A stretch of DNA of 5,639 nucleotides, from NCBI GenBank assembly GCA_028277325.1, contig JANQGL010000292.1, positions 1 through 5,639 on the forward strand, read 5' to 3'. The position numbers and the translations under genes were made by a program. Below the pieces are notes generated by a model that saw only the letters and a program-made list of their open reading frames with translations, was not told where the DNA came from and searched no databases. This document shows positions 5,269 through 5,639 of this stretch, one piece after another; position 1 is the first letter of the stretch, and each line of letters opens with the position of its first letter. Source of the stretch: Magnetospira sp. (GTDB lineage: Bacteria > Pseudomonadota > Alphaproteobacteria > Rhodospirillales > Magnetospiraceae).

Positions 5269-5639
5269 ATGGAACTGACGGTCTGGACATACGAAGGACC
5301 GCCGCAGATCGGCGCCATGCGCATCGCCACCGCGATGCGGGGGGTGCATTACGTGGTGCACGCGCCGCAGGGCGACACCTACGCCGACCTGCTGTTCACC
5401 ATGATCGAGCGGCGCGACCACCGGCCGGCGGTGTCCTATTCCACCTTCATGGCGACCGATCTCGGCGGCGACACCGCGACCCTGTTCCAGACCACGGCAC
5501 GCGCCGCCGCCGAGCGCTTCAAGCCGCAGGCCCTGCTGGTCGGGTCGTCCTGCACCGGCGAGTTGATCCAGGACGACCCGGGCGGCCTCGCCAAGGCGCT
5601 CGACCTGTCGATCCCGGTGATCCCGCTGGACCTGCCGTC
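5269..5639 (+). CDS. bchB: Light-independent protochlorophyllide reductase subunit B, partial (C-terminus beyond right edge)
   Basis: The first 123 codons of BchB (MELTVWTYEGPPQIGAMRIA...) are present. D36 (HAPQGDTYADLL) is at the exact position of the Asp that supplies the fourth, non-Cys ligand to the NB-protein [4Fe-4S] cluster. C95 in VGSSCTGELIQDD is also conserved. The start lies 4 nt after the bchN stop, with GAAGG 9 nt upstream, so it belongs to the same operon. The remaining part, including the substrate pocket and C-terminal domain, is outside the window. Confidence 0.96.
   Translation, partial: MELTVWTYEGPPQIGAMRIATAMRGVHYVVHAPQGDTYADLLFTMIERRDHRPAVSYSTFMATDLGGDTATLFQTTARAAAERFKPQALLVGSSCTGELIQDDPGGLAKALDLSIPVIPLDLP

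Noticed and set aside
3897..5330. Minus-strand open frame of 477 codons opposite bchN
   Set aside because: It is a shadow of bchN, which has all its Fe-S ligands and full length. The antisense protein is low-complexity Arg/Gln/Gly/Ala.

Overview
The window is a segment of a photosynthesis gene cluster from a GC-rich purple phototroph, most likely an alphaproteobacterium. The evidence is the gene set and order: the regulators ppaA/aerR and ppsR/crtJ point left, and the bacteriochlorophyll genes bchF, bchN and bchB point right. A Rhodospirillales-type host is my guess from this arrangement; the sequence alone does not settle it.

Left arm, minus strand (1-2710), read in the order of transcription: ppaA/aerR (a B12-binding-like antirepressor), 48 bp gap, ppsR/crtJ (PAS-PAS-Fis-type HTH repressor), then a tightly coupled XRE-type regulator that runs off the left edge. 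The spacing suggests one regulatory operon. Centre (2711-3114): a 404-bp divergent control region with a sigma70-like promoter for bchF, a one-mismatch PpsR/CrtJ operator over its -35 box, an AT-rich patch, and several inverted repeats that no gene explains. The largest is a two-tier 54-bp inverted repeat. Right arm, plus strand (3115-5639): bchF and bchN overlap by ATGA, and bchB follows 4 nt later and runs off the right edge.

How the parts fit: BchN and BchB form the catalytic NB-protein of dark-operative protochlorophyllide reductase (the BchL reductase is not in the window), and BchF hydrates the C3-vinyl group later in the pathway. PpsR would repress the bchF operon under oxidising conditions by binding over the -35 box, and PpaA/AerR would antagonise PpsR. 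All cluster ligands of the NB-protein are visible (BchN C32, C57, C118; BchB D36).

The most unusual item is BchF. The hydratase domain, normally a protein of about 160-180 residues, is preceded in frame by about 130 extra residues. These carry two copies of a motif, FDxDRxxAAVxxCPWxAHAG, and a Pro/Arg-rich linker. I do not recognise this module. Its two Cys-Pro-Trp plus His motifs make tetrapyrrole or heme sensing an attractive but untested idea.
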